In this document: in pieces, positions 63,899-64,000 of the stretch | How positions within the stretch are numbered: position 1 is the first letter of the stretch | Layout: each line of letters starts with the position of its first letter | Assembly: GCA_021373185.1 (NCBI GenBank) | Contig: JAJFTF010000051.1 | Coordinates: forward strand, 101,957-165,956 | DNA: 64,000 nucleotides | Direction: 5' to 3' | Origin: Betaproteobacteria bacterium | GTDB lineage: Bacteria; Pseudomonadota; Gammaproteobacteria; Burkholderiales; Sulfuricellaceae | The notes under the pieces: model-generated | Database searches by the model: none | The model's input: only the letters and a program-made list of their open reading frames with translations | Told to the model about the DNA's origin: nothing | Program-made: the position numbers and the translations under genes

Positions 63899-64000
63899 AT
63901 GGCGACTGAAAACGACAAACCTGAAGCGCGGATGAACGATGTTGATGCACGGCGGATGCGCCTGAAAACCTTGATCGTGCTAGGCAAGGAACGCGGCTAT
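63899..64000 (+). CDS. rpoD: RNA polymerase primary sigma factor RpoD, N-terminal fragment
   Basis: Only the first 34 codons are in the window. After a variable head (MATENDKPEARMND) the sequence reads LKTLIVLGKERGY, the start of sigma-70 region 1.1. Position after dnaG supports rpoD. The gene continues beyond the window. Confidence 0.9.
   Translation, partial: MATENDKPEARMNDVDARRMRLKTLIVLGKERGY

Overview
The window looks like chromosome of a betaproteobacterium, most likely Nitrosomonadales (the Gallionella / Sulfuricella / Sideroxydans side). This placement rests on gene order and protein character remembered from that group (alaA-hom-thrC, pilB-pilC-pilD-coaE-zapD-yacG, ccsA divergent from ffh, rpsP-rimM-trmD-rplS, rpsU-yqeY-dnaG-rpoD) plus an octaheme tetrathionate-reductase-family cytochrome; no search was run. 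The DNA is moderately GC-rich and densely coded. No gene-free stretch exceeds 300 bases, and I see no rRNA, tRNA, CRISPR array, prophage or transposase gene.

Layout. 1-9.4 kb: end of a spermidine-synthase-like gene, an iron-type alcohol dehydrogenase, a respiratory module (DUF302 protein, octaheme cytochrome c, membrane cytochrome b), a BluB-like nitroreductase, a ten-unit Sel1-repeat protein, a TlpA-like thioredoxin and a YjbQ-family protein. 9.4-14.7 kb: clpB with a good heat-shock (sigma-32) promoter, then an exported protein, a second TlpA-like thioredoxin, nadC and a one-domain ModE-type regulator joined by stop/start overlaps. 14.7-17.8 kb: modABC molybdate uptake preceded by two ModE-box-like palindromes, then a small unknown protein. 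17.8-25.2 kb: a signalling block of a periplasmic binding protein, a very large hybrid kinase (three PAS, two receiver domains, HPt), a receiver-GGDEF diguanylate cyclase and an HDOD protein. 25.2-31.7 kb: an AEC transporter, thrC, hom, alaA, a Mth938-type protein and a GMP/IMP nucleotidase-like HAD protein, with three kinds of dispersed repeat between genes. 31.7-43.1 kb: a second hybrid kinase whose receiver domain has Glu at the phosphoacceptor position, then a chemotaxis block (MCP, CheY, CheA, and an Aer/NIT-type MCP with a C-terminal WKEF tether). 43.2-51.0 kb: housekeeping genes on the minus strand (yacG, zapD, coaE, pilD, pilC, pilB, a CorC/HlyC-family protein, a CcsA-like protein). 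51.1-64.0 kb: mostly plus-strand core genes (ffh, rpsP operon, ogt-like gene, xerD, plsY, rpsU, yqeY, dnaG, start of rpoD), with a TauE/SafE gene, folB and tsaD on the other strand.

How the genes fit together. The lifestyle suggested is a motile, piliated bacterium that respires varied acceptors. The octaheme cytochrome with its membrane cytochrome b handles sulfur or nitrogen oxyanions, molybdate uptake would supply molybdoenzymes encoded elsewhere, and a NIT-domain chemoreceptor could sense nitrate or nitrite. Points most worth follow-up are the apparent binding-protein/hybrid-kinase/diguanylate-cyclase relay, the Asp-to-Glu receiver domain, the one-domain ModE beside ModE-like boxes, the TauE/SafE gene with no canonical start codon, and the repeat families around hom and thrC. 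I did not find a clearly new defence or mobile system.
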